From Bacillus luti (GTDB lineage: Bacteria > Bacillota > Bacilli > Bacillales > Bacillaceae_G): a DNA stretch of 64,000 bases. Of this stretch, positions 36,025 to 45,292 are shown in pieces. Numbering within the stretch: the first letter of the stretch is position 1; each line of letters starts with the position of its first letter. A program made the position numbers and the translations under genes. Below the pieces are notes generated by a model that had not been told where the DNA came from, made no database searches, and saw only the letters and a list, made by a program, of their open reading frames with translations. Location of the stretch: contig NZ_MACI01000094.1 of the NCBI RefSeq assembly GCF_001884105.1, positions 1 through 64,000 of the forward strand, read 5' to 3'.

Positions 36025-37329
36025 ATGAGAATGGTGGACCTAATTGCAAAAAAACGTGACGGACATGCATTAACGACAGAAGAAATTAACTTTATTGTTG
36101 AAGGATATACGAATGGTGATATTCCTGATTATCAAGTAAGTTCACTTGCAATGGCAATTTTCTTCCAAGATATGAACGATCAAGAACGTGCGGATTTAAC
36201 GATGGCAATGGTAAACAGCGGTGATACAATCGACTTATCAGCTATTGAAGGAGTAAAAGTAGATAAGCACTCAACAGGTGGCGTTGGTGATACAACAACA
36301 CTTGTATTAGGTCCATTAGTAGCCGCTTTAGGTGTACCGGTTGCAAAAATGTCTGGACGTGGTCTAGGACATACTGGTGGTACAATCGATAAATTAGAAG
36401 CAGTTCCAGGATTCCATGTTGAAATCGAAAATGATGAATTTATGCGTCTTGTGAATGAAAATAAAATTGCTGTTATCGGCCAAAGTGGAAACTTAACACC
36501 TGCGGATAAAAAGTTATATGCACTTCGTGATGTAACGGCAACAGTAAACTCAATTCCGCTTATTGCAAGCTCGATTATGAGTAAAAAAATTGCTGCTGGT
36601 GCAGATGCAATTGTTCTTGATGTAAAAACTGGAGCAGGTGCATTTATGAAAACAGATGAAGATGCAAAACGTTTAGCAGAAGCAATGGTGCGCATTGGTA
36701 ATAACGTTGGTCGTAATACAATGGCAGTTATTTCTGATATGAGTCAACCACTAGGTGAAGCTATTGGTAACGCATTAGAAGTACAAGAAGCAATTGATAC
36801 ATTACAAGGTAAAGGACCGAAAGATTTAGAAGAGTTATGTTTAACACTTGGAAGTCAAATGGTATACCTTGCTGGACAAGCTTCATCTTTAGAAGATGCT
36901 CGTGAAAAGCTAATTGAAGTAATGAACAACGGAAAAGCATTAGAATCGTTTAAAACGTTTTTATCAGCGCAGGGCGGCGATGCATCTGTTGTTGATGATC
37001 CTTCTAAATTGCCACAAGCACAATTTAAAATTGAGGTAGAAGCGAAAGAAGACGGATATGTATCAGAAATCGTTGCAGACGAAATCGGAACAGCAGCAAT
37101 GCTTCTAGGAGCAGGACGTGCAACGAAAGAGTCTGAAATTGATTTAGCAGTTGGTTTAATGCTTCGCAAAAAAGTAGGGGATAGCGTGAAGAAAGGTGAC
37201 TCACTAGTTACAATTTACGCAAACCGCGAAAATGTTGAAGATGTAAAAGCGAAAATTTATGAGAACATGAAGATTTCTAAAGAACACGTTGATGCACCAA
37301 CTTTAGTACATGGTATCGTAACGAAGTAA
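36025..37329 (+). CDS. pdp: pyrimidine-nucleoside phosphorylase
   Basis: A 434-aa phosphorylase for uridine and thymidine. The N-terminal helical domain, the signature [17 protein letters not shown] near residues 81-97 and [17 protein letters not shown] near 111-127 are clear. The C-terminal part is a small alpha/beta lid. It starts seven bases after punA and ends the deoB operon. Confidence 0.95.
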   Translation: MRMVDLIAKKRDGHALTTEEINFIVEGYTNGDIPDYQVSSLAMAIFFQDMNDQERADLTMAMVNSGDTIDLSAIEGVKVDKHSTGGVGDTTTLVLGPLVAALGVPVAKMSGRGLGHTGGTIDKLEAVPGFHVEIENDEFMRLVNENKIAVIGQSGNLTPADKKLYALRDVTATVNSIPLIASSIMSKKIAAGADAIVLDVKTGAGAFMKTDEDAKRLAEAMVRIGNNVGRNTMAVISDMSQPLGEAIGNALEVQEAIDTLQGKGPKDLEELCLTLGSQMVYLAGQASSLEDAREKLIEVMNNGKALESFKTFLSAQGGDASVVDDPSKLPQAQFKIEVEAKEDGYVSEIVADEIGTAAMLLGAGRATKESEIDLAVGLMLRKKVGDSVKKGDSLVTIYANRENVEDVKAKIYENMKISKEHVDAPTLVHGIVTK

Positions 37330-37330
37330 T

Positions 37331-37365
37331 AAAAAAGCTGAGGAGATTTCTCCTTGGCTTTTTTT
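37331..37365 (+). terminator. terminator of the deoB operon
   Basis: AAAAAGCTGAGGAGA pairs imperfectly with TCTCCTTGGCTTTTT, followed by T residues. Confidence 0.7.
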
Positions 37366-37400
37366 ACTATTTTTTGTTTATAATAATAATGGGTGAAATT

Positions 37401-38351
37401 ATGATTAGAATTTGTGCAGTAACAAAAACAGATGAAGTATTGTATGATGTTTCGCTAGAAGAAACAACGAAAGACCATATTGTATGGTATTGGCTAGATT
37501 TATATAAGCCAACGAAAGAAGAGTATACTTATATTTTGCAAGATCATTTTAAGTTCCATCCCCTTGCAATTGAAGACTGTCTTGAATATGTACAGAGACC
37601 AAAAGTTGATTTCTATGATGGATATAACTTTTTAGTTCTTCACGCATTTGGAGAGGATGGGCTAGAACCACATGAAATCGATTTATTTGTTAGTGATCGC
37701 TATATTGTTTCTTTCCATTTTTCTCATAACAATGCGATTGAAAGAGTATGGAAAACGCTTGGAGAAAAGAAACGGATTAAGAAGGGCCCTTTACATGTAG
37801 CACATACGATTACGGACCAAATTGTAGATGATTATTTTGCGCCTGTGTATTACATCGAGGATCATTTAAATGCGATTGATGATAATTTAACAGGTGAGAC
37901 TGCGGGAAGTGTATTAGAAGAAGTATTTGATATAAGGGCTGATTTATCTAAACTAAGGCGTACAATCATTCCGATGCGTGATTTATTGTATCGAATTTTA
38001 AATTCGACCCGTTTTTACGGTATAAGTGATCATGAGATTTATTTTAAAGATATACATGATCATTTGCTGAAGCTGACTGAAATGATTGAAGCGAGCCGAG
38101 AGTTAACGGCAGATATTCGGGATAGCTATTTTTCATTAAACTCGCACCATATGAATAATATTATGAAAACATTAACGGTTTTCTCTACTATTTTTATGCC
38201 ATTAACATTTATTGCGGGAGTATATGGAATGAACTTCTCACATATGCCGGAGCTAGGCGGACAATATAGTTATTTTATTTGTCTGCTTCTAATGGCACTA
38301 ATTGGCGGTGGAATGATGGCTTGGTTTTATAAAAAAGGATGGTTTAAGTAA
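37401..38351 (+). CDS. corA: CorA-type magnesium transporter
   Basis: A 316-aa divalent cation channel. The long cytoplasmic helical domain precedes two transmembrane helices near the C-terminus, and the selectivity motif YGMN appears in GVYGMNFSHMP near residue 277. The family works as a pentamer and mainly passes Mg2+ or Co2+. ATG 37401 gives the usual N-terminus; ATG codons at 37374 and 37389 are alternatives. It is followed by a terminator shared with the permease. Confidence 0.92.
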   Translation: MIRICAVTKTDEVLYDVSLEETTKDHIVWYWLDLYKPTKEEYTYILQDHFKFHPLAIEDCLEYVQRPKVDFYDGYNFLVLHAFGEDGLEPHEIDLFVSDRYIVSFHFSHNNAIERVWKTLGEKKRIKKGPLHVAHTITDQIVDDYFAPVYYIEDHLNAIDDNLTGETAGSVLEEVFDIRADLSKLRRTIIPMRDLLYRILNSTRFYGISDHEIYFKDIHDHLLKLTEMIEASRELTADIRDSYFSLNSHHMNNIMKTLTVFSTIFMPLTFIAGVYGMNFSHMPELGGQYSYFICLLLMALIGGGMMAWFYKKGWFK

Positions 38352-38384
38352 AAAAACACCGAGGGGTTTCCTCGGTGTTTTTTA
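38351..38384. terminator. bidirectional terminator
   Basis: AACACCGAGG pairs with CCTCGGTGTT between corA and the converging purine permease gene. Confidence 0.85.
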
Positions 38385-39671
38385 ACCAATAGCATGTAAT
38401 ACAAACATTGCTAAGAATAAGCATGTAACGATATACATAGACGGTGCGACTTCTTTACGCTTTCCAAGAGCAACTTTTAAAATAGGATAAGCAATAAATC
38501 CGAACGCAATGCCATCAGCGATACTATATGTGAGCGGGATCATAACGATAATTAAAAACGCTGGAAAACCTTCTGAAAAATCGTTCAGAGGAATTTGTTG
38601 AATGCTCGTAATCATCAGCCCGCCAATAATAATTAAAATTGGTGCAATGGCACTATCAGGAATTAATTTGACAAACGGAAGCGCAAACAGTGATGCGAAA
38701 AATAACACCCCAGTAACGATAGACGTCAGACCTGTCTTGCCGCCTGCAGCAATACCTGCGGCACTCTCTACAGTTGAAACCGTAGGGCTTGTGCCAAATA
38801 GACCACATGTCATTGCTGAAATTGCATTGGCTTGGTAAGCACGCGGGAATTTACGGTCATCTTCTAATAAACCGTGCAATAGTCCCATGTTCTCAAAAAT
38901 AAGCACCATGCTTAAGGAGAATGTTGCAATCCAAAATGGTAAGGAAGAAAGTTTTCCAAATGACATAGCTCCAAACACATCGCCATAATTAGCGAAGGAG
39001 AATGAACTATTTCCCACTTGACTTGTATCTACTAGACCAAATGCCCAAGCGATACCAGTTCCTATTGCAATCGTCCATAAAAAGTTTCCACGTACGTTAC
39101 GAATAAATAATACAAGTGCAATGATAAGAGTAAGCACAGTCGCAAGAACGACAGGGTTACTTAATTTCCCCATTGCAACAGCAGTATTTGGATTCGAAAC
39201 GACTAAACCACCTTTTTGCAATCCGATAAATGCTAAAAACAATCCGATGCCGACAGTAATAGCTTCCTTTAATGACTTTGGAATCGATACCGAGAGCACA
39301 CGAGCGATTGGTGTAAAAGCAGCAATTGCAAAAATAATACCAGAGATGAAGACAGCTGCTAATGCTTCCTGCCAAGTTAAACCGAGCGTATGCACAGCAG
39401 TGTACGTGAAGAATGCATTTACACCCATACCAGGGACAAGAATAGCGGGTGCATTTGCCCAAAATGCCATAAGCAGACATCCGACGAATGAACTGAAAAC
39501 AGTTGCTAAAATTCCGGCTTCAAGAGGAATGCCAGCATCTGATAAGATTGACGCATTTACAATCATAATATATACGATCGTGAAAAATGACGTAACCCCA
39601 GCTAAAACTTCTTGTTTTGGTGATGTTTCATGTAAACCTAATTTAAATGTTCTTTCAAGTATTCCTTTCAT
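38382..39671 (-). CDS. NCS2/AzgA-type purine permease
   Basis: A 429-aa permease with about 12 transmembrane segments, of the AzgA branch that carries hypoxanthine, guanine or adenine. PGMGVNAFFTYT near residues 75-86 and the SAAGIAAGGKTGLTSIVTG region near 300 are family motifs. PbuG and PbuO of B. subtilis are relatives; the exact base is not clear. No purine riboswitch is seen in its leader. It lies near the nucleoside catabolic genes but on the opposite strand. Confidence 0.85.
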   Translation of the reverse strand: MKGILERTFKLGLHETSPKQEVLAGVTSFFTIVYIMIVNASILSDAGIPLEAGILATVFSSFVGCLLMAFWANAPAILVPGMGVNAFFTYTAVHTLGLTWQEALAAVFISGIIFAIAAFTPIARVLSVSIPKSLKEAITVGIGLFLAFIGLQKGGLVVSNPNTAVAMGKLSNPVVLATVLTLIIALVLFIRNVRGNFLWTIAIGTGIAWAFGLVDTSQVGNSSFSFANYGDVFGAMSFGKLSSLPFWIATFSLSMVLIFENMGLLHGLLEDDRKFPRAYQANAISAMTCGLFGTSPTVSTVESAAGIAAGGKTGLTSIVTGVLFFASLFALPFVKLIPDSAIAPILIIIGGLMITSIQQIPLNDFSEGFPAFLIIVMIPLTYSIADGIAFGFIAYPILKVALGKRKEVAPSMYIVTCLFLAMFVLHAIG

Positions 39672-39739
39672 GTTAAACCTTCTTTTTCATATCCCTCTCC
39701 CACCCGTGATATCTCTTTTGTAAGAGCTCACCGACCTTT

Positions 39740-39767
39740 ATTATATCAGAACATCATGTTTTTACAA
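39740..39767 (-). promoter_or_regulatory. sigma-A promoter of the purine permease
   Basis: Minus strand: TTGTAA (39767-39762), 16 bases and TATAAT (39745-39740). Confidence 0.65.
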
Positions 39768-39805
39768 CAACGAAAATGATAACGTTTACTTATAAAAGAA
39801 ATTAT

Positions 39806-40477
39806 TTATAAATAAGTAAAAATGGCTCGTATTGTTGAAATGATTTCTAATTCTCCCGATTGAATAGGAGGGGCTGCTTGTGCATGTAAAGTAGCGTAGG
39901 ACGTGACTTCCCGTGGTAATTGGGCAGACTCTTCAACGAATGAGAGTGGGACAGGATTAATGTTTAAATTATATGTACTCGCAATAGCACGAGCTTTTTC
40001 TACTGCTTGTTGCAGAGCTTGCATGAGGGCTTGCTCATAATATTTATTTGGATGAGATATTCGAAAGCGTAATCCTTTTGCTACGTTTGCCCCATTGGAA
40101 ACGGCTATATCATATACTTCCCCTGCTTTTTGTACATTTAAAACGGTAATTTCATACAAATGCTCCACGCGGTATCCCTGAAGCAATGCTTTATCATTTA
40201 CATATTCGTACTGAGGAGTAATTGTATACGAAATGGTTTCGATATCCTTGTCGGCAATACCTAGTTGTTTCAGTGCATCTAGCAATTGTTTTGATTGCAC
40301 TGCATTTTCTTCTTGCGCTTGTTTTACATTTTTATGATCTGTTCGAATTCCGAGTGTTAATATGACAACGTTTGGTTTTGCTTTTACAACACCCTCACCT
40401 TGCACCGTAATGGTAGCTTCTTTACCAGTATTAGCTGTGCGTACGTTGTGTAAATAAGGATTCATTCCACCCTGCAT
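39806..40477 (-). CDS. SIMPL domain protein (DUF541)
   Basis: A 223-aa protein of the SIMPL/DUF541 family, known from YggE-like proteins tied to oxidative stress or membrane structures. The TVQGEGVVKAKPNVVILTLGI start and the KQLGIADKDIETISYTITPQY segment are typical. I see no signal peptide, unlike many relatives. ATG 40477 is used; an ATG four codons later follows CAGGGTGGA and may be the real start. Role unknown. Confidence 0.85.
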   Translation of the reverse strand: MQGGMNPYLHNVRTANTGKEATITVQGEGVVKAKPNVVILTLGIRTDHKNVKQAQEENAVQSKQLLDALKQLGIADKDIETISYTITPQYEYVNDKALLQGYRVEHLYEITVLNVQKAGEVYDIAVSNGANVAKGLRFRISHPNKYYEQALMQALQQAVEKARAIASTYNLNINPVPLSFVEESAQLPREVTSYATLHAQAAPPIQSGELEIISTIRAIFTYL

Positions 40478-40636
40478 TTTCCATCACCATCCTTTTTATA
40501 TGTATATGTGTGAACAAAAAAGAAATTTATATGAAAAAAGTTACATAAATGAGAATGTTGAGGAAAGAAAGCATATACAACATAGGTATTTATAGATTAT
40601 AATATGTGTAAATATGATAAAAAAGGGACGAGGCTA

Positions 40637-41056
40637 GTGAACGAAAAAAGAGAAACACTGATTTTAGAGTTATCCGGATCATTTAGAAAGATGATACGTT
40701 TATTACAAAATGATATTAATACACGTTTTGCAGAACATATGCCATATAATGAATTCTCTGTATTACGTGCGTTATTTTTAAAAAGTCCACAAATGGCTTC
40801 GCAAATTGCGAGTGAAGTAAACGTAACCTCCAGTCATATTACAGCTGTTACAGATCGTCTTGTACGAAAAGGGTTTGTAGAAAGAAAACGTTCAAACTCA
40901 GATCGTCGTATCGTGTATTTAGAAATTACAGAACACGGAAGAGAAGTAACTGAGAAACTTGAAGCTGTGCGTAAAGAATATTATAAAGAGAGATTTAAAG
41001 GTTGGAGCGACCAAGAAATAGAAATGGTGTTAGAGCTATTTGGCCGCGTATTATAA
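40637..41056 (+). CDS. MarR family transcriptional regulator
   Basis: A 139-aa winged-helix regulator. The recognition helix lies near residues 60-80 (VTSSHITAVTDRLVRKGFVE) and the wing motif SDRRIVYLEITEHG follows. The GTG at 40637 is chosen because GGGACGAGG lies just upstream; an ATG at 40604 is less well served. It stands alone; the target cannot be read from context. Confidence 0.88.
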   Translation: MNEKRETLILELSGSFRKMIRLLQNDINTRFAEHMPYNEFSVLRALFLKSPQMASQIASEVNVTSSHITAVTDRLVRKGFVERKRSNSDRRIVYLEITEHGREVTEKLEAVRKEYYKERFKGWSDQEIEMVLELFGRVL

Positions 41057-41062
41057 TAAATG

Positions 41063-41096
41063 AGGATAGGAAGCGAAAGCTTTCCTATCCTTTTTC
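41063..41096 (+). terminator. terminator
   Basis: AGGATAGGAAGC and GCTTTCCTATCC form the stem, followed by a T run. Confidence 0.85.
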
Positions 41097-41158
41097 TTTT
41101 GAATAAAAACATTTTGAAACTCCAATACTTTAATTAAAAAGAATCGGAGTGAAAAATT

Positions 41159-41704
41159 ATGAAACGTATTTTTGCGCTTTTCATTATGACTGGAAGCTTT
41201 TTCTGCTTTAATCAATTCGTGGATGCCGCAACGCCAATTCAAGTCGTTCAGAAAGAATTACAACATATTTCAAATAAGCAACCTGTCTTATATTCGAAAC
41301 TATGGATTCGCTCTATGCAGAATACGATTTTATTTCATCATAGTGATAATGTACGGCATGAAGATACGATAAGCAATGTGACAAAGTCTTCTCTTGTAAA
41401 AGTAAAACAACTTCCACTTCAGAAAGCATCACAGTACATCCCGAGATTATCGCAGTATATTTCTAAATTTGAAGCTGAAAATGTGCAGGTGTATTATGTG
41501 GCGGCACGTTATGAAGTGAAAAAAGAGAACCCGTACCAATTAAATGGAATGAATTATTTTATGCAAGTGTTTATTCAACAAGGGGGAGAATGGAGAATTG
41601 CTGAAAGTATAGTTGCTCCGACAGATCAAATCGTAGCAAATGGTGACGGGTTTGGAACGAAGCAAGAAAAAGAGTATGGGAAAAAAAGAGAGAATGTGAA
41701 ATAA
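41159..41704 (+). CDS. secreted protein of unknown function
   Basis: A 181-aa exported protein. Residues 1-23 are a signal peptide (cleavage near VDAATP). The mature part resembles an NTF2-like or DUF4829-like fold by its strand-rich end (VYYVAARYEVKKEN...FMQVFIQQGGEWRIAESI), but I do not recognise the family. The C-terminus is Lys/Glu-rich. The start is the first ATG after a GGAGTG. Nothing nearby explains its role. Confidence 0.7.
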   Translation: MKRIFALFIMTGSFFCFNQFVDAATPIQVVQKELQHISNKQPVLYSKLWIRSMQNTILFHHSDNVRHEDTISNVTKSSLVKVKQLPLQKASQYIPRLSQYISKFEAENVQVYYVAARYEVKKENPYQLNGMNYFMQVFIQQGGEWRIAESIVAPTDQIVANGDGFGTKQEKEYGKKRENVK

Positions 41705-41728
41705 CCTCCTCATTATGAGGAGGTTATT
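41700..41728. terminator. bidirectional terminator
   Basis: ATAACCTCCTCA pairs with TGAGGAGGTTAT around TTA between converging genes; it overlaps the stop codon of the secreted protein gene. Confidence 0.8.
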
Positions 41729-42793
41729 TTATTTGAAATTCCAAGAGACTTTCCATTTTAATATTTTAGGTAGGAAGAAATACGTAATTAAACTAGTCCC
41801 CAAAAACCCAATGTAAAAATTGAGCAAGGAATGCGCGTCACTGAAAATTAAACCTCCAGTGATTCCAGCTAGTAGAATAGCACAAGTCAAAACTACTTTT
41901 TGTAATTTTGGATATAATAAGTAGTTACCATTTCGTTCATTGATTGAACGAACGTATAAATATATGCCGAGTGGTAATAAAATAATGATATGTGCTATAG
42001 GTCCAATCAATGTTTTTTCTGGCGGAATCTTTGTAAAGTTTGGTTCATTATGCCGCACTCCATTTGAGTCGGTATAAGCGCTTTGTGGATCATAATTAAA
42101 TATAATCTGAAATTCTTCTGCAGGACTAGAAATACGTATCTTTTCCGTTATATTGTTTATTTTAGTGTAAATCTCTTCCCCATCCGCGTTTGAATGAACA
42201 CTAATCACCCCTACGATAAGAGATGGAAGCAAGAATGGAAAGATGATCATAATGACAGAAATAACTCCCTGGGATACGATATTTCCAGCAAATGTTCCTA
42301 TGCATAATGCAAGTGTATAAATAGCGATTAATACAATTAACATGTATATAAAGTAACTATGAAATGGGGAGAATACTTGATATTTATTATGAAAAGTCAA
42401 CTTTTTCATAATAGCAAATAGTCCCCAGTTTAATACGACGATTGCTACAATGTTACAGATCCCAAACAACCACTTTGTTATATAGATGTGTGAACGTTTA
42501 AATGGCATAGACCATAGCAAGTCACTAGAGTTATTTTGTCTTTCCCAACCAATTAATGTACAAGCTAGAACGGTAAGTACACCACCTAACAGTAGGACAG
42601 GGTCTATAAGTGTTAAATCAAAGTGGTAGTGATATACATAGTTCCACTTTTTATTGTCATTTAGAAAGTATAGCTGTTGAATAGAAGCCATATAGTATTT
42701 ATATGATAAAGTATAGAAGCTAACGAACCAAAACAACCATACAACATATTTACTTTGTTGATACGTTCTTAGCCATAGTGCTTTTTGAAACAT
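41729..42793 (-). CDS. ABC-2 type transporter permease
   Basis: A 354-aa membrane protein with about six to eight transmembrane segments and one large extracellular loop (near residues 200-260). It is a paralogue of the permease gene just upstream: both begin MF-x-KALW and share a GWERQNNS/GWERSNQS motif and the (M/L)PFKR-x-x-I(Y/F) segment. Last gene of the GntR-ATPase-permease-permease operon, 12 bases after the first permease. Substrate unknown; such YtrA-controlled exporters often answer cell-wall stress. Confidence 0.85.
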   Translation of the reverse strand: MFQKALWLRTYQQSKYVVWLFWFVSFYTLSYKYYMASIQQLYFLNDNKKWNYVYHYHFDLTLIDPVLLLGGVLTVLACTLIGWERQNNSSDLLWSMPFKRSHIYITKWLFGICNIVAIVVLNWGLFAIMKKLTFHNKYQVFSPFHSYFIYMLIVLIAIYTLALCIGTFAGNIVSQGVISVIMIIFPFLLPSLIVGVISVHSNADGEEIYTKINNITEKIRISSPAEEFQIIFNYDPQSAYTDSNGVRHNEPNFTKIPPEKTLIGPIAHIIILLPLGIYLYVRSINERNGNYLLYPKLQKVVLTCAILLAGITGGLIFSDAHSLLNFYIGFLGTSLITYFFLPKILKWKVSWNFK

Positions 42794-42805
42794 AGGATCT
42801 CTCCT

Positions 42806-43870
42806 TTAAAAAACTTTATAATTTGTTAGGCGTGATAATACAACATAAGTAATGATTCCAGCGAGAAACAAACTAATATAGTAGTTAGGTAAGAAATAAA
42901 ATTGGTTCATTTTATAGCCACCTAGTAATGCAAAGTAAATGGTTGTCACCCATATCCATAATTTTAAATGCTTTTGGAAAATAAATATTTTTTGACTGTT
43001 TTCGTTTGGTGATCGCATATATAAATATGTTCCAAGTAGTAAGTAAAAAATTGTATAGAAAATAGGGACTAGCATTGATTTTGCTGAATAATATTTATGA
43101 GATACTGGATTTCTTAAAGTAGTTGGATCGTCTTTCTTCTCAAGGTGTTCTGGATGATAGTTATAATCAATAGAAAAGCGATAAATTGGTGCAACTATAT
43201 TTGTTTTTTGATTGATTTCATAAAGTTGTTGATCTAATTTATTATTTTTAGTATTTGTAGCATCTAAATGATTTATCGTAAAGGTGTACACTAGTGGAAT
43301 AAATGTAAGTCCCATTAGTAGCCATGGAATACAAAAAGCGACTTGTGACACGATGCTTCCAGTAAAAGTACCGATACATAAAGCTGCTGTATAGACTGCA
43401 ACATAAGAAACAATCGCATAAAGAAAGTATCGGTGAAATAGACTAAATGATTGATAATCAAAATGAATGGTTGTTCTATAAATAACATACATAAGAATCC
43501 AATTTATAAGTAACGAGCTTACAATACAAAAGGATCCGAAAGCCCATTTAGATAAGAAAATATTTTTTCTTTTAAACGGCATCGTCATAAGTAGTGTATT
43601 AGATTGGTTGCTACGTTCCCATCCTATCAATAAGCAGGCTAAAGCGATGATAAGAACTGTTAACAAAAAACTATTACCTTCTCCTGAAGAAAAGGAATAA
43701 AAATAATAATACTGTTTCCCTTTATCTTGTAATTCGTAATATTCAGCGAGTTCCATCTGAGCACTTCTATAGTAGCCAAAAGATAATAAGTAAAGCGAAC
43801 TAAAGAAGAATAGTAACACAGCATATTTCCCGCGCTTCCAATTCCACATCCATAACGCCTTATGAAACAT
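42806..43870 (-). CDS. ABC-2 type transporter permease
   Basis: A 354-aa membrane protein with about six to eight transmembrane segments. The ATG at 43870 overlaps the ATPase stop (ATGTTTCATAA) and follows GAGGGGGAT, so translation is coupled. It pairs with its paralogue downstream, presumably as a heterodimeric channel served by one ATPase. Upstream ATG codons at 43909 and 43876 are inside the ATPase gene and less likely. Confidence 0.85.
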   Translation of the reverse strand: MFHKALWMWNWKRGKYAVLLFFFSSLYLLSFGYYRSAQMELAEYYELQDKGKQYYYFYSFSSGEGNSFLLTVLIIALACLLIGWERSNQSNTLLMTMPFKRKNIFLSKWAFGSFCIVSSLLINWILMYVIYRTTIHFDYQSFSLFHRYFLYAIVSYVAVYTAALCIGTFTGSIVSQVAFCIPWLLMGLTFIPLVYTFTINHLDATNTKNNKLDQQLYEINQKTNIVAPIYRFSIDYNYHPEHLEKKDDPTTLRNPVSHKYYSAKSMLVPIFYTIFYLLLGTYLYMRSPNENSQKIFIFQKHLKLWIWVTTIYFALLGGYKMNQFYFLPNYYISLFLAGIITYVVLSRLTNYKVF

Positions 43871-44741
43871 AGCCATCCCCCTCAAGTGTCGTGACGAAGA
43901 CATCTTCAAGTGACATCGTCAATTCTTCAATGAGTATTGGTTGCTCTTTATAAAACTTCTCCAGTGTTGTAGATACATTTCCTTCGATTAAAATCGTATA
44001 TACTTTTCCTGTTTGATTTAATATTTTAATATTGTTTAAGTTTTCTAGTTTTTGAGGTAATGAACGTTCGTAAGCTACTTGTATTTTTGCGAATCGTGAT
44101 TTTGCATCGTCTAGTGATGTAATAGAAGATATAGTATGGCCTTTTAATATAATGATTGTATCTGCAATTTGTTCCACTTCATCTAAATGGTGAGTGGAGA
44201 TGAAAATGGTAATCTCTTTTTCTGCAACCTCTCCAACGAGAAACTGTAAAATCTGTCTTTTCACGATAGGGTCAAGTCCGTTTGTCGGTTCATCTAAAAT
44301 GATATATTCGGCCTTTGTAGAAACGGCTAAAATGATCGCAAGCAGTGCTTTCATTCCTTTTGAGTAACTACGAATTCGTTTGTTTGGTAAGTTAAAGCGT
44401 TCTAACAGTTCATAGAAATACTGTTCATCAAATGCTGTATAAACGGCTTTATAAAACTTTACAATTTCTTTTACTGTATATCCGTTCAGTATGTTAGTAG
44501 AATCTGGAACGTATACGATTTTTTGCTTTATTTCAGGACATTGATGAATGTTTCTATCTTCATATGTAACAGTCCCTGCATCAGGGTCTAAAATGCCGAC
44601 CATCGTTCGTAATAAAGTTGTTTTTCCCGCACCGTTTCTTCCGAGCAATCCGACGATACTTCCTCTTTGTAATGTGAAAGAAACATCGTCTAAAATTGTT
44701 TGATTATCAATTGTTTTCTTCAGGCTTGTCACTTTCAGCAT
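43860..44741 (-). CDS. ABC transporter ATP-binding protein
   Basis: A 293-aa ATPase. Walker A is GLLGRNGAGKTTLLRT (residues about 31-46), the signature is SYSKGMKAL (an S-x-S-K-G variant of LSGGQ), Walker B is IILDEPTNGLDP, and the switch His is in STHHLDE. It begins at ATG 44741 behind GGAGG; its start lies 35 bases inside the GntR gene. It powers the two downstream permeases. Confidence 0.92.
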   Translation of the reverse strand: MLKVTSLKKTIDNQTILDDVSFTLQRGSIVGLLGRNGAGKTTLLRTMVGILDPDAGTVTYEDRNIHQCPEIKQKIVYVPDSTNILNGYTVKEIVKFYKAVYTAFDEQYFYELLERFNLPNKRIRSYSKGMKALLAIILAVSTKAEYIILDEPTNGLDPIVKRQILQFLVGEVAEKEITIFISTHHLDEVEQIADTIIILKGHTISSITSLDDAKSRFAKIQVAYERSLPQKLENLNNIKILNQTGKVYTILIEGNVSTTLEKFYKEQPILIEELTMSLEDVFVTTLEGDGYVS

Positions 44742-45126
44742 CCGAACTTCCTCCAATCTCTTTATAGTATGAATCTATCCAATCATGAATTTTATCTTTC
44801 GTAACACCAAGATAAGAGGCTTCTAATAGTAATTGATGAAATTGCTTTTCAACCATAGCGATTTTCCTTTCGTCTAATGTTGGGGTAATCGATTGGGATA
44901 CAAATGTTCCTTTTCCTCGTAGTGTTTCAATAATCCCTTGTCGCTCTAACTCTTGATACGCTTTACTCACTGTATTTGGATTGATAACGAGTAAAGAAGC
45001 GAGCTCGCGTACAGAAGGAAGCTTATCACTTGGAGCTAACATGTTTTTCAATACGAGTTCTTTTATATTATGAACAATTTGTTCCCATATCGGAGTGTTG
45101 CTTCTTGGATCAAGTTGAATATGCAA
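44707..45126 (-). CDS. GntR family regulator, YtrA subfamily
   Basis: A 139-aa regulator. Residues 8-72 are the winged helix (PIWEQIVHNIKELVL...LPSVRELASLLVINPNTVSKAYQELERQGII) and only a short helical C-terminal part follows, as in YtrA-type proteins that control ABC exporter genes. The TTG at 45126 lies nine bases after AAGGAG; a TTG at 45132 is the alternative. An AGTGTA-N13-TACACT operator sits just upstream, so it probably represses its own operon. Confidence 0.9.
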   Translation of the reverse strand: MHIQLDPRSNTPIWEQIVHNIKELVLKNMLAPSDKLPSVRELASLLVINPNTVSKAYQELERQGIIETLRGKGTFVSQSITPTLDERKIAMVEKQFHQLLLEASYLGVTKDKIHDWIDSYYKEIGGSSDAESDKPEENN

Positions 45127-45148
45127 GAGCAATGTCTCCTTTCTGATA

Positions 45149-45187
45149 TGTATTAAGTGTACTACTGCGTGTAATACACTTAATACA
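45149..45187 (-). promoter_or_regulatory. YtrA-type operator of the ABC operon
   Basis: TGTATTAAGTGTA (45149-45161) and TACACTTAATACA (45175-45187) form a perfect 13-bp inverted repeat with a 13-base spacer. Its inner hexamers AGTGTA and TACACT match the operator I remember for B. subtilis YtrA. Confidence 0.8.
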
Positions 45188-45236
45188 ATATCGGTAATGA
45201 ATATATTTGTCAACTGAAAATAATAGAAAATTATGG

Positions 45237-45266
45237 TATTAAAAATTCGTAAATTGGAAAAAATAG
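45237..45266 (+). promoter_or_regulatory. candidate sigma-F promoter of dacF
   Basis: GTATT (45237-45241), a 15-base spacer and GGAAAAAATA (45257-45266). The -10 fits the sigma-F consensus GGNRANAHTR at every position; the -35 fits 4 of 5. B. subtilis dacF is sigma-F dependent. Confidence 0.65.
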
Positions 45267-45292
45267 GTTTGATATAGAATGGAGGGTTAGTC

